A stretch of DNA of 64,000 nt from Zopfochytrium polystomum (taxonomy: Eukaryota > Chytridiomycota > Chytridiomycetes > Chytridiales > Chytridiaceae), in the NCBI GenBank assembly GCA_025765615.1, contig JAIVFJ010000066.1, forward strand, positions 1-64,000, in the 5' to 3' direction. A model generated the notes under the pieces. That model saw nothing but the letters and a program-made list of their open reading frames with translations, made no database searches and was not told the origin of the DNA. Shown piece after piece: positions 1-10,500 of the stretch (positions are counted from its first letter, which is position 1; each line of letters starts with the position of its first letter). The position numbers and the translations under genes were made by a program.

Positions 1-91
1 TTTCCGCAGCGCTGCTGCTACTGCCGGCGATGATCCCCGCGCCGCCGCCGGCGCGGGGAAGACGTGGTACATTACCCTCACAGCGCGGGCA

Positions 92-326
92 TCAATTCCC
101 GCGACGCGGTCGGACGACGGCGTGGACTGCCGAAGCGCCGGCGTCCGAGTTGTTGTGGACGTGGACAGCGTGCAGGCGGAACCGCGGGGGGACGGTGGTG
201 GCAGGGTCGGCGGCACCAAGGGTTGCGTCGACGAGGGCGGCCAGGTCGGCGTCGTCGACGGCGGCTTTCTTGGAGTCTGCGAGGCGCTTGAAGGCGGGAA
301 CGAGCTTGTTGGAGGCGTTCTGATCT
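92..326 (-). CDS. possible 2-isopropylmalate synthase, C-terminal exon (partial)
   Basis: Read on the minus strand, this open segment begins near NKLVPAFKRLADSKK and runs through an acidic DDADLAALV stretch to FRLHAVHVHNNSDAGA before a stop at 92-94. This resembles the hinge of fungal 2-isopropylmalate synthase (leucine biosynthesis), where an ELADKKKEVTDEDL-like helix precedes the LeuA dimerisation and regulatory domain. A plausible splice acceptor (CCTCAG) lies just upstream at about 325-330. The regulatory domain would be much longer than what is open here, so a further exon must lie to the left of the window or the gene is broken. The family call rests on a short stretch and could be wrong. 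Confidence 0.3.
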
Positions 327-823
327 GAGGCCGCAGGGCCGCAAGCTCCGCAAACAAGGTCGTAAGATCGGCTGCCACGCCAGGAGTGGGAGTGGGGAGG
401 CTAAGCCCGCAACGCCATGCGCCACGTTCGGCGCTTTACCTGCGTGGCGGGACCCCATACGACTTAGATCTACTCTCTACTCGGACCATCCTGGTTGCGC
501 GGGGGGTAGGATGTGGGATGTGGGATGCGGGCGAAGATGAAGATAAGATCAGTAGGGCCACAGCTTCACGACACCCTCTCTCACGCGCCCACCTCGGTCG
601 TCGCCACCCGCATGACTTTCCAATGCGCTTACCTCAGCGTCCATCGTCCCGAGCAACAGCTCGGCGGCGGTTCCCAGGCGAGGCAGGTCCAACCTGCGAT
701 TTTGTTTCTGGGTGGGAAGGTCCACCGAGACAAACTCGGGCGGACCAATCAGCGCGCCAGAAATTTTTGTCTCCTCCGGGAACGACAGAAACGGCGAAGG
801 CGGCCCGGAACGGGGGGGCCGAG
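327..823. other. no gene recognised
   Basis: GC-rich sequence with short overlapping open frames on both strands but no recognisable domain or convincing exon structure. Confidence 0.4.
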
Positions 824-923
824 GGATAACTCACGACCTTCGGATGACTGTGTGGAGGAGCACCTGGGCGACCAGGTGTGTCATGTATGAGACCGACGCT
901 TTAACCAACTAAGCCACCAGAGC
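824..923 (-). pseudogene. tRNA-Met(CAT) relic with intron, 3' end lost
   Basis: The minus strand reads a good 5' half: acceptor strand GCTCTGG, D-arm GGCTTAGTTGGTTAAAGC and an anticodon loop CTCATA. About 38 nt of intron-like sequence follow before TCCGAAGG closes the anticodon stem. The T-arm starts as GTGAGTT but then diverges, and no CCAGAGC acceptor strand follows. It therefore looks like an intron-containing elongator tRNA-Met gene whose 3' third has been replaced. Confidence 0.55.
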
Positions 924-1054
924 CGTCACACAAGTGGGTGCACTGCATGTGTTGTCGTGTGCCTGCCATTTTCTCACTTGTTTTAGTGGAACATGGCTGG
1001 AGGATTCTCCTCATGCCACGCAATCAGCATGCAAGTTTTGTTAGCTTTTGCTAT

Positions 1055-1126
1055 TCCCAGATCGTCTAACGGTCAAGATTCCGCCCTTTCACGGCAGCGA
1101 TCGGGGTTCGATTCCCCGTCTGGGAG
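1055..1126 (+). tRNA. tRNA-Glu(TTC)
   Basis: A 72-nt cloverleaf. The acceptor strands TCCCAGA and TCTGGGA pair fully and the discriminator is G. The D-arm is TCGTCTAACGGTCAAGA, the anticodon loop CTTTCAC (TTC, glutamate), and the T-arm GGGGTTCGATTCCCC. One mismatch in the anticodon stem. Confidence 0.93.
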
Positions 1127-2089
1127 CCATCAGTTGGACTTCACTTGCTGGACAGAGCTTCCACTTCCAGGCTCAGACTCCAGTCCTGGACTGGCTTGGC
1201 GTTCACTTGACTGCCACTGGCTCCTTTTTTTCTGCTAAGTCACTTCAAATTGTTTCTGTGATTTTTTCCTAAGATCTGATTTTGTTAGAAATTGAATACT
1301 CCATCACGCAAGCCAGTTGACGTGAATGAACAAACAGGAAAAGTGATTGTTGGTGCAAATTTCAGACCCTGTCCATCCCACAATCAACCCACCTCTGCAG
1401 TATTTCACCAGGCACGCCCCATGGATCCTTACTCAGGTGCCTGCTTTAGAAGCAGGAAATGTAAAGCCACCTCTGAATCAGTCTCATCTGGACCTGTTGC
1501 ATGCACTCTCTGGCATAGGTGTGAGAATCTCCTTCTTCTCCTGGCAGACCATGGAGCGTGGCGCTCCAGGACAATCCCTATGGAGAACAGGTCAAGACAA
1601 AGTGTGGGGCTTGACAGCTGGGCATGGTGTGGGGCTTGACAGCTGGGCGTGAGGAAGCAGCACTGTGTGTGGCGGCAATCAAGCAGGATGCAATGGTGTT
1701 GTGGCAACTGCAATGGCAAAGCAGCAGTGATGCAGCAACAGAAATCCTCCTTGAGCTGACAGGGACGCTCTCTATGAGCTCAAATTTTTGGACGTCCCTT
1801 TCTCCTCTGCCACTTAAAAATTCCCAAACTGACAAAAAGCACAAGCACACTTAGGCAAGCTGGTGCTTTCCAACTTGGCACCATTTCTTTTCATGAAAAC
1901 AAACCAGGAGAATCACCTTTTTGGATGATTTAAATTTTGTGTTGGGCCATTGGCAAGCCAAAGCCAGGGACTGAAGTTGTCTGTGGATCAGTGCAATATC
2001 AGGCTGCTGCTGCACATCCAGGTTTGGAGCTGCCTGCAAGTGGGACTGGTAAGTACCAATTGAAAGTGGCCTATTGGGTGGGAGGCACA
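1127..2089. other. tRNA spacer with a 22-bp tandem duplication
   Basis: No coding gene seen. A 22-bp unit starting GTGTGGGGCTTGAC occurs at 1602-1623 and again at 1627-1648 (period 25). Otherwise low-structure DNA between tRNA-Glu and tRNA-Ser. Confidence 0.5.
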
Positions 2090-2171
2090 GACAACGTGGC
2101 CGAGCGGTTAAGGCGACAGACTAGAAATCTGTTACGGTTTCCGTGCGCAGGTTCGAGTCCTGCCGTTGTCG
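2090..2171 (+). tRNA. tRNA-Ser(AGA)
   Basis: An 82-nt class II tRNA. Acceptor strands GACAACG and CGTTGTC pair fully, with discriminator G. The D-arm is TGGCCGAGCGGTTAAGGCG, the anticodon loop CTAGAAA reads AGA (serine), a long variable arm follows, and the T-arm is GCAGGTTCGAGTCCTGC. No intron. Confidence 0.95.
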
Positions 2172-2698
2172 GACAGAGTGTTGCATAACCAGCTTGCTCG
2201 GCTCCTCTGTTGCAGTTATTGCCTTAGTTGCGCATATAGTTGTGTGGGTGGCAGGTTAGATCTGCTCGTTTTGGATGCAGCTAGTTGGGTGCAGTTAGCC
2301 CCAAAGCACCAGAATGCAGCTGCCCTTGCAGATGTGGGAGGCCTGGCCAAAGTTAGCTTGTATGCCACGCGTGCAGAAATAAAACATACGTACCGGATAT
2401 CCATTTGCCTGGGAATCCTCCCATATCTGAGCAAAAAAAAAAAAAAAAAAAAACAGGCTCATATCTGCCTCATCTGTATGTGCCTGTGTTTTAAAGAGGA
2501 TGCAGATATTCCCCCTTGATCAGGATCTTGGATTATGCTTCTCTGGACCTGATGCAGCAGGGGCTCTGTATTTCATACTGCGGAAGATCTTGGGAATGGG
2601 ATTGGGGTAACTGTGATTGCATTTTATTGCTGAGAGGTTGATAGGGTTTGGAAGTCCTAAGATAGTGATGCAATCATACAAGCCAAAGGCGCTAATGT
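2172..2698. other. tRNA spacer, A-rich tract
   Basis: No gene seen. A run of about 20 A lies at 2432-2452. Confidence 0.5.
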
Positions 2699-2771
2699 GG
2701 GTGTGTGGCAAAATGGTTACCGCGCTTGACTACGAATCAAGAGATTCCAGGTTTGACCCCTGGCACGCTTG
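2699..2771 (+). tRNA. tRNA-Arg(ACG)
   Basis: A 73-nt cloverleaf. Acceptor GGGTGTG/CACGCTT pairs with three G-T wobbles. The anticodon arm CTTGACTACGAATCAAG gives ACG, the wobble-A arginine isoacceptor typical of eukaryotes. T-arm CCAGGTTTGACCCCTGG. Confidence 0.88.
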
Positions 2772-2904
2772 TGTCACTCTGTCTGCAATGGGCAGATTGT
2801 GAGACTTTTCATGGCCTGTGGGTATGGTGTCAGCCTCAATTGACGGTCAAGTACCCAGTTTCTAGGTTGCAGCAGAGAGGTCGAGGCACTTCTGAAAAAA
2901 GCAT

Positions 2905-2976
2905 GGGGCTTTGGTCTAGGGGTATGATTCCTTCTTAGGGTGGAGGAGGTCCCGGGTTCAAGTCCCGGAAGCCCCC
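2905..2976 (+). tRNA. tRNA-Pro(AGG)
   Basis: A 72-nt cloverleaf. Acceptor GGGGCTT/AAGCCCC, D-arm TGGTCTAGGGGTATGATTC, anticodon loop TTAGGGT (AGG, proline), T-arm CCCGGGTTCAAGTCCCGG and discriminator C. Confidence 0.94.
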
Positions 2977-3300
2977 AGTGCTTCTAATTCCACCCTGTGG
3001 ACTTGGATGGTGTGAAGCCACTCAGGTGGAGAATCTTGATAGACTGCTGCAATCACTAGTTGTTGTTGCCAGTGACAAGGGGGGGAAAGAGAGAAGCGAG
3101 CAGACCATGGAGGGATTGGAAGGTCACCAGCTGGGAACTTGTGCATGGAAACACATGCAATTAGATTCAGAGTTTGTTAAACAATTAATTAGAAAATATC
3201 ATGATATGTATTAATTTGAAGTGTGACAAGGCACATTCTTAATTGGAGGGAGGGGCCAGTGAGCAACCACGCCGCCTCAGCACCCTCTTCAATCAAAACA
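2977..3300. other. tRNA spacer, no gene seen
   Basis: Short open frames only. No recognisable element. Confidence 0.4.
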
Positions 3301-3371
3301 CAGCTTTTCTGTGGTGTCTAGTACGCCTCGTTGTGGCTGAGGAAACGGTGGTTCGATTCCACCATGTAGCA
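3301..3371 (+). tRNA. tRNA-His(GTG)-like, degraded acceptor stem
   Basis: The anticodon arm CCTCGTTGTGGCTGAGG (GTG, histidine) and T-arm GTGGTTCGATTCCAC are intact, and the 3' acceptor strand ATGTAGC plus A is present. The 5' side should be GCTACAT but reads as unrelated sequence, and the D-arm is weak. A sister copy at 22501-22571 keeps the acceptor stem but has a changed anticodon. Both are followed by the same repeat. This copy is probably a pseudogene. Confidence 0.55.
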
Positions 3372-3780
3372 ATCAGCTTTGCGTGGTACTTTGCTGCAGA
3401 CTTGTTGTGGTGGAAACACAAGTTTGTTACCAAGCGCAGGTTTTGATGGGATCAAGGGAAGCTAGCAGAGCCTTGAGGAATTGGTGACTGCCAGTAGAGG
3501 CAGGCCACCCTCAATGCGCCATGCCACAGCCAGCAATCAACCTCAACCACCTTCATATTCTCAATTAGGTCCCAGTCATCAGTGACAGAGATGCTCTTCT
3601 TTGGTGTGGGCTGGGCTGCCAGCATGAGGTGAGATGAATGGCTTATGGACAAGCTGTTTCAGTGAACCCAAGTATGTTGGCATTGAAGGCTCAGGCTGTT
3701 TAGGGCAGAGGTTTTGATGTGGGAAGTGGCGCCTGCCACCAGCTGGATGAAAATTCAAACTTTGATCCAATCCAAAAACA
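3372..3780 (-). repeat. copia-derived repeat next to the tRNA-His-like gene
   Basis: From the TTTTGATGGGATCAAGGG motif on, this segment aligns by eye with 22612-22790, which also lies directly after a tRNA-His-like gene. On the minus strand both encode a short related tail (for example LYWQSPIPQGSASFP here). At the second site that tail is continuous with Ty1/copia reverse-transcriptase-like sequence. I read it as a truncated relic of the same retroelement family. Confidence 0.5.
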
Positions 3781-4767
3781 TTTAAAAAAATAAGCAAATA
3801 AAAAAAAAGTGGAAATGCAGAAACAAAACATTAACCTCCAAGGCCCAACCTGATCACAGCTGCAACAACGACAGTAAGTGTTGGGAAAGTTGCAATGGTG
3901 AGGTTAGTGGCAGTATTTGTTGAAATTCGTTGGGGATGGGATGGATGCACATACTCTGAGGTGCTCAAGAGCAAGCAGAAAGTTTGCCCATCCCTTCAAA
4001 AGTTCCAATCCCATACAGCCATTGGTGGGCACTTTTGTGGGTGTCAGTAGGGGAGGGCGATAAAGCCAAGTGCCACTCAGACTGCGACCCTGTATAATCA
4101 ACTTGGGTGATTTGTGCTGTCTAAAGTTGCAAAAGAAGGAGAAAATCTCAAACTGATCGTTAGAAGCCTGGAAGGCGACAGCCCAGGCGTCCTCACTGAC
4201 AATGTGATCACAATCTCCAACTCCAGCAGTGTTGATCAGGTGCTAGCACAAGAAGAGCTGTTCAGTGGGAGGTGTTTTTTGGTAGTGCCAGCAGCGAAAG
4301 GTTGATTGGATGTTTTTGATCACGTCAAAAAAGCCGTCGTTGTGGCCCTATGGGTAGGACGAGATTTGCCTTTTTCCAATTTTTGTTTCGATAAAAGAAA
4401 ACAATTGTTTGAAAAACAGAAAGGAGGCAAAAAAGGCTATGGTGTGGACAAGAAAGGGCGTTCCGTCCTCTAATAGGGAAGGGGAGTATGCTCAGCACCA
4501 ACCTCTTCAATTTGTGCCTGCTTGTGCTTTGTGGTTGTTTGGCAGCTTTTAATAGCCCCTGCCTACGCAATCTTCCTGTTCCAGCACTGGCACGTTCTGG
4601 AACATGTTTGAAGCTCATGCACCTACTGTACCAGCACAGTGCTTAAGGCTGAACTCACCCCAATGCATCTGGAGGTGGTTGCGCTTGGCACCTTCCCCAC
4701 CTGATGAGAATCTAGGCAACTCATTAGACTGACTGCTGTCAAAAAACCCACTTTGATAGTGATGCTC
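3781..4767. other. no gene recognised
   Basis: Short open frames only (63 aa on the plus strand at 4114-4305, 97 aa on the minus strand at 4325-4618), none with a recognisable domain. Confidence 0.4.
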
Positions 4768-4839
4768 CTCCCAGTCCGGGAATTGAACCCGGGTCTACCC
4801 CGTGACAGGGGGTGATACTAGCCACTATACTAACTGGGA
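4768..4839 (-). tRNA. tRNA-Asp(GTC)
   Basis: A 72-nt cloverleaf on the minus strand. Acceptor TCCCAGT/ACTGGGA with discriminator G, D-arm TAGTATAGTGGCTAGTATC, anticodon loop CTGTCAC (GTC, aspartate), T-arm CCCGGGTTCAATTCCCGG. A T6 run suitable as a Pol III terminator follows about 20 nt past the 3' end. Confidence 0.94.
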
Positions 4840-5999
4840 ATGCTGCTTTTTGGGCACAAATACTTACCATCAGGTCTCTATAGTTCCTAACAGTTGAAGA
4901 TAGTGATACCAATGGTCCACTTTAAGGCATGTTGAAACCCACTTCTTGATTGGGTGGTTTGACTTTTCATGTGCAGTCTTTTCACATGACAATTCCTAGC
5001 TGTTGAGGGGGTTTATCCTTTGGTGTCCTGCCACTTGTGATTCCTCGCCACTTGTGAAGGATATTGAAAATGTAATGCACAACTATATAAATCATTGATA
5101 ATTGCGACTAGCGAGGGGGGGGGTGGAGTGTGTGTCTGTGACAGTGGGGTGGCGATGGTGACAGAGGAGACGGATAACAGCGAACACTACAAAACCGCGG
5201 AAGCTTTATTTTAATAAGTGTCAAGAAAAAAAAATTTTAGAAATAATGTCCAAAAAAAGAACAAAATATAATATATAAAGATTTTTTTGAATAAATTTGA
5301 TATTAAAGTTTTTTATGGATTGTTTCGCGAGAATTTAGAGTATTTTCTTGCTCTTCACATGAAACATATTATATGATTTTTTTTCTAAAAAATTTCATAT
5401 ATATTTTTCCAATAATTTTCCTCATAATTTGGAGTACATTTCATTAGCTTTTTTCTAATATTTCCTTATTTGGTTTTCTTGTTTCTTGGGGAACTGGTCG
5501 AGCAGACTTTTCAGACACTTTCCTTTTTTGGAAAACTAAACCTAATCCTAATTCTCAAATGCGAACCCGTCGAACATACGCATGTATTGTATGTATTGAT
5601 GGAAACCGCCTTTTTTTACCCATTTTATTTACATTAATTTTTAGATGTTTTTTCAAGTCATTTATTGGTCATTCATTTTCAAGTTTCTAATGTGTATATT
5701 TACCTTTTTAATGTATGTATGTATGTATAAAAACTTTTATATATAAAAAAATATTCATTATAAATTTAATTAAATAAATATCTTATTTCCATTATGTGGA
5801 ATTTGTTCATTTTCCATAAATACATACATACAAGAATGGCTATTGAACAACGCTTCATAACATTTGCATTATATTTTAATACCAATTATAATGCATTTAT
5901 TTATATCGTCCATACATCATCAATACATTCAAATATCACTCATATCTACATTAACTTCCTCTCCATCATCTTCATCATCCTCAATATGTATGTCAGATC
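4840..5999. other. strongly AT-rich stretch without genes
   Basis: From about 5190 the sequence becomes very AT-rich, with long A and T runs and ATGT/TATA-like microsatellite tracts (for example TGTATGTATGTATG near 5713). This is unlike the GC-rich DNA beyond 11.5 kb. Short open frames on the plus strand look like chance. Confidence 0.5.
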
Positions 6000-6229
6000 T
6001 TAAACACCATCCACTCCAATAAGATCGTCCCACATTATTAGCATCACATGGTTTCCCAATTTTTTTATAAAAACTTCTTGTAAACTAGATTTAACATTGT
6101 TACCACAAGTTAATTTATTTTTTGTTATATAATCATTTACAACCTTTGAAGTTTTTACTTTGGTACCTTCCCTTTTTTTCATATAAGACTGAATATAGGC
6201 AGCTATATCCGCCTCTCTCCAGTGCAAGT
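6000..6229 (-). pseudogene. 3' end of an unidentified gene split by the gypsy insertion
   Basis: A minus-strand frame runs from the gypsy left edge to a stop at 6000-6002, coding a lysine-rich end (includes HWREADIAAYIQSYMKKREG). Across the empty site it is in frame with an open stretch at about 11500-11610 (includes FGQTEFWEDLSAVWHL). A possible intron acceptor (ATAATAG) lies just upstream at about 11600. I do not recognise the protein. The coding end is AT-rich like its surroundings. Confidence 0.45.
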
Positions 6230-6257
6230 TGTTATGAATCACCCTCTGGAAACCTCT

Positions 6258-6322
6258 GGAACCTTCTGGAACCTTCTAGAACATTCCTTCATGGAACCTT
6301 GTGGAACCTTCTGGAACCTTCT
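6258..6322 (+). promoter_or_regulatory. heat-shock-element arrays in the LTR
   Basis: Alternating nGAAn and nTTCn pentamers in strict 5-bp phase: six at 6258-6287 (GGAAC CTTCT GGAAC CTTCT and on) and six at 6293-6322, one of these mismatched (CTTGT). This matches the binding site of the heat-shock factor HSF, for which three inverted pentamers already suffice. The arrays lie about 110-175 bp upstream of the TATA box. Confidence 0.8.
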
Positions 6323-6431
6323 TTGCTTTCCTGACTTGTCTTGTTGTCATTGGTATCATTGGTATCATTGTATTACTAATTGCTCTTTCTGGAACTTTCT
6401 TGGAGTCTTGACAAGGAACACTCTCAAAAGG

Positions 6432-6438
6432 TATAAAA
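6432..6438 (+). promoter_or_regulatory. TATA box of the gypsy LTR
   Basis: TATAAAA within AAAAGGTATAAAAGGGGG. It lies 35 nt upstream of the 11-nt sequence at 6467-6477 that is complementary to the primer-binding site, so transcription is expected to start at about 6467. Confidence 0.75.
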
Positions 6439-6549
6439 GGGGGATGGGGGACCTGTCCCATCCCTCAAGTGAATTATTGTTTCCAATACAATCATCACTC
6501 CTCTCAGTTCCTTGTCTGCCTTGTCCTGTCCTGCCCTGTTCCTGACATC

Positions 6550-6560
6550 ATAATTCACTT
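6550..6560 (+). other. self-priming primer-binding site
   Basis: ATAATTCACTT lies 2 nt after the left LTR. It is the exact reverse complement of AAGTGAATTAT at 6467-6477, the predicted 5' end of the transcript. In Tf1-type elements the mRNA 5' end folds back on the PBS and is cut to prime minus-strand synthesis, without a tRNA. Confidence 0.7.
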
Positions 6561-6587
6561 CACCCTCTCCCACTACTCTCTGCCATC

Positions 6588-7511
6588 ATGTCTGACCCAA
6601 ACAACACCTTCCCTGATGCAACTGCCTTCCAAGCCTTGATGGACCAATTACAAGCCCTTTCAAGACAGACACACCAACTTCAAGAACAAGTCCTTCACCA
6701 GCAGCACCAGCTTCAACAACAACTTCACCAACAAGAACATCAAGCTCTTCCCCTGCCTCAAGCCAACCAAGCAAGAGAGCCCAAGGTTCCCAGCCCTGAC
6801 AAGTTCACTGGGCTGGCCAAAGACCTTAGGAACTTCATGGCCACTGTGGAGAATGTCATCCTTCTCCAACCTTCAAGATTTCCAAGTGAGCAAGTCAAGG
6901 TTCTTTTCACAAGCACCCTCCTGTCTGGTCAAGCTCAATCATGGTACAGATCTCTCCCAAGCACACCCACCACCCTGCAAGAGCTCTGGGAGGGGCTGGA
7001 AGCTACCTTTGGTGACCCCTACGCATCTTGGACAGCAAGATCCAAGCTCAAGCATATCAAGCAAGGAAAGCAATCTTGTGTGGCCTACACAAACCAATTC
7101 AAGCAACTAGCCAGAGACTCTGGATACAATGATGCAGCTCTGATGGAGCTGTACCATGATGGTCTCCATGAGTCTATCCAAGACATGCTCTCCCAGTCTC
7201 TGCACATCCCTGAGACCTTGGAAGAGTACATTCTCCTTGCCATCAAGATTGACAACAGACTCTACTCCAAGAGGCTGAAGCAAAGACAAGTAGGAACTGC
7301 ATCAAGACCTACCCCAGTCCCTCAAGCTCTTACAGTTCCTGAACCCATGCAAGTGGATGCAGTTGAGACACTTCCTAAGGGTCCTCTGAGCCAAGAGGAG
7401 AAAACAAGGAGGGCCCAGCAGGGACTGTGTTTTTACTGTGGCTCCAAGGAGCATGCTGTCAAGGACTGCCCAAGGAAGAAGCACCCAAACTCCCAGGTCC
7501 AGGCTCACTGA
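6588..7511 (+). CDS. gag: gypsy Gag
   Basis: A 307-aa protein that packages element RNA into virus-like particles. The N-terminal 60 residues are glutamine- and histidine-rich with a coiled-coil character. The middle carries the Ty3/gypsy retrotransposon gag domain (Pfam Retrotrans_gag type: LRNFMATVENVI to YTNQFKQLARDSGY, about residues 80-210). The C-terminus has one CCHC zinc knuckle of spacing CX2CX4HX4C (starting CFYCGSKEH). The ATG follows the PBS by 27 nt. The frame overlaps pol, which lies in the -1 frame, by about 133 nt. Confidence 0.93.
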   Translation: MSDPNNTFPDATAFQALMDQLQALSRQTHQLQEQVLHQQHQLQQQLHQQEHQALPLPQANQAREPKVPSPDKFTGLAKDLRNFMATVENVILLQPSRFPSEQVKVLFTSTLLSGQAQSWYRSLPSTPTTLQELWEGLEATFGDPYASWTARSKLKHIKQGKQSCVAYTNQFKQLARDSGYNDAALMELYHDGLHESIQDMLSQSLHIPETLEEYILLAIKIDNRLYSKRLKQRQVGTASRPTPVPQALTVPEPMQVDAVETLPKGPLSQEEKTRRAQQGLCFYCGSKEHAVKDCPRKKHPNSQVQAH

Positions 7512-10500
7512 GGGGCAATTCCCTGGACCCTCCTCCAAGCTGCCCCTGTTTCATCACCACCACCAGCACCACAAACACCTCAGATTCCAAGCCCCACCAA
7601 CTCACCATGGATGTCAAGATTCAACTCTCACCCAAGTCAACCATCACAACCAAGGCCCTTATAGACTCTGGATCATCCTGCAACATCATTGATGCCACCC
7701 TTGCCAAGTCTTGTGCCATTCCTACGATCAAGAAATCCACACCCCTCAAGGTCCACTTTGCCAATCATGCTCTGTTCAAGGAAATCAGCCATGAAACCAA
7801 GCTAAACCTCCACATCCAAGACTTTCCACCATCCATGGTCAATCTGGAAGTATTGGATCTTGGCTCACCCACATTCTCTGTCATCCTGGGATTACCATGG
7901 CTGCAAGCCCAGAACCCTGCCATTGATTGGGTCACTGGTCAAGTCCAACCTCCACCAATCGGAACAGTCACCCAAAACTCAAGTCAAGCCCCCAAGTCTC
8001 ATGCTCTCAAGCCCTTGATTCAAGATTCACAGCCAGCCAAGACTCAAGTTCCACAGTTCACAGTTCACAGTCAAGATTCAAGTAGAGCTCATAGAGCTCA
8101 CAGTCATGGCCATGACTCTTGTTCACAGAACCCACAGTCAAAGATTCAAGTACCACAGTTCACAGTCCACATTCAAGATTCAAGTTCCACAGCTCACAGT
8201 CTTTGCCAAGAACAGAACTCTCAGTCAAAGATTCAAGAATCACAGTTCCCAGTCAAGAATTCAAGCCCCACTGCTGAGGAGCACGACAACCTGGACCCAT
8301 CAGACCTTTTGCTGGCATCCAAGCTACCAAAAGAATATCTCCCTTATGCTGATGTGTTTTCCAAGACCAAGGCAGACCTGCTACCAGCTCAGAGGCCTTA
8401 TGACTGTGAAATCCCACTCAAGGATGAAACTTGCAGCCCACCTTTCAAGCCACTGTACCACCTCTCTCCACCAGAAGCCAAGGCCCTCCAAGAATACATT
8501 GAAGAAATGCTGAGCAAGGGATTCATCCAACCTTCCAAGTCACCAGCTGGAGCTCCCATCTTTTTTGTCAAGAAGAAGGATGGGGGACTGAGACCCTGTG
8601 TGGACTACAGAGATCTCAATGAGATGACAGTCAAGAACCGCTATCCACTGCCTCTCATCTCTGAATTACTGGACAAACTGAGCCATGCAAGGATATTTTC
8701 CAAGATTGACCTCAGAGGTGCCTACAATTTGGTCAGAATTAAGCCCCAGGATCAATGGAAGACTGCCTTCAGATGCAAATACGGTCACTTTGAGTACTTG
8801 GTTATGCCCTTTGGACTTACCAATGCTCCAGCTATTTTCCAAGGCATGATGAATGACATCTTCAGGGATATTCTGGACCTTTTTGTCATTGTCTACCTGG
8901 ATGATATCCTGGTATTTTCATCTGACACTGCAAGCCATATGGGACATGTCAAGACTGTCTTGGAGAGACTCAGACAGCATCACCTCTATGCAAAGCTGGA
9001 GAAGTGTGAATTCCACAAGACCTCCATTGAGTTTTTGGGGTTCATTGTGTCTGACAAAGGGATCTCCATGGCACCAGACAAGATCCAAACTATTCTTGAA
9101 TGGAAGGCTCCAAATTCCATCAAGGATGTTCAAAGCTTCCTTGGATTTTGCAACTTCTACAGAACCTTCATTGCCAACTATTCTGCCATAGCCAAGCCTC
9201 TCACTGATCTCACCAAGAAGACCACCAAGTTTGAATGGACCCCAGCAGCAGAGCAAGCCTGGCTAGCTCTTAAGACAGCAACCACAAGTGCACCACTCCT
9301 TAAGCATGTGGATCCCTTGCTTCCCTTCACCTTGGAAACTGATGCCTCAGACTATGCCCTTGGCGCTGTTCTGTCCCAGCCAAGCTCTCAGGACCCCTCT
9401 GCTCCTCTGCATCCAGTGGCATATTACTCCAGGAAGCTGAACAGTGCTGAGTGTAACTACACAGTCCATGACAAGGAGTTGCTTGCAATTGTGGAAGCAT
9501 TCAAATTCTGGAGACACTACTTGGCTGGTTCTAAAGGCATCTCTGTCTATTCTGATCACAAGAACCTCACCTTCTTCAGGGCAAGGAGGTTGCTCAAGCA
9601 GAGGCATGCCAGGTGGGCTGAACTGCTCTCTGAGTATGACTTTAAGCTGTGCTATTCTCCTGGCCACCTTAACACTGTGGCTGATGCCCTGTCAAGAAGA
9701 ACAGACCTTGCACCTGAAGGGGGAGATGGTTTCACCCCACCATCCAAGACACACCTTTCATTGCTTCCTGACAGTGTGTGGGCCCATGCTATTTCCAAGG
9801 ACCCCAAGCCTCACAAGATTCAAATCAGCCAAGAAGAGGAAAAACTTGAGATACTCAAGACAAGGCATGATGCAGCAACAGCTGGACACCCAGGAGAGCA
9901 CAAGACCTATGAGCTTGTTTCCAGAGACTTCTACTGGCCAGGCATGAGGAAGTACATCAAGAACTATGTCAGCAGCTGTGAAACCTGTCAAAGAAACAAG
10001 TCCAGCAGACACAAGCCCTATGGACTTCTGGAGCCCCTCCCAATTGCCATCAGCCCTTGGTCATCAATATCCATGGACTTCATTGTGAAACTGCCCCCAT
10101 CCCATGGATTTGACTCTATCCTTGTTGTCATCTGCAGAAGGACAAAGTTGGCCCATTTCATCCCCTGCACTGAGAATATAGATGCACAAGGAACAGCAGA
10201 CCTGTTTTTGCAGCACATATTCAGGCTCCATGGGCTGCCTCAGTCAATCGTCAGTGACAGAGGACCACAGTTCAGATCTCAATTTTGGAAAGCACTCACA
10301 GCAGCCCTTGGAATCAAGTCTCAACTGTCAACTGCTTATCACCCTCAGACTGATGGACAAACAGAAAGAACAAACCAGACTCTGGAGCAGTATTTGAGGT
10401 GCTATGTCAGCTATCAACAAGATGATTGGCCCACCCTCCTTCCACTGGCAGAATTTGCTCTCAACAATTCTCTCCACTCAAACACCCAGCTATCTCCTTT

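Larger units (their letters stand above)
6230..6547 (+). repeat. gypsy left LTR (318 bp)
   Basis: Begins TGTTATGAATCACC and ends GTTCCTGACA. U3 holds two phased heat-shock-element arrays and a TATA box. The predicted R start is at about 6467, giving U3 of about 237 bp and R plus U5 of about 81 bp. Confidence 0.95.

Noticed and set aside
5794..6003. 69-aa plus-strand frame in the AT-rich region
   Set aside because: Composition-driven, no motif; the minus-strand frame is the better candidate.
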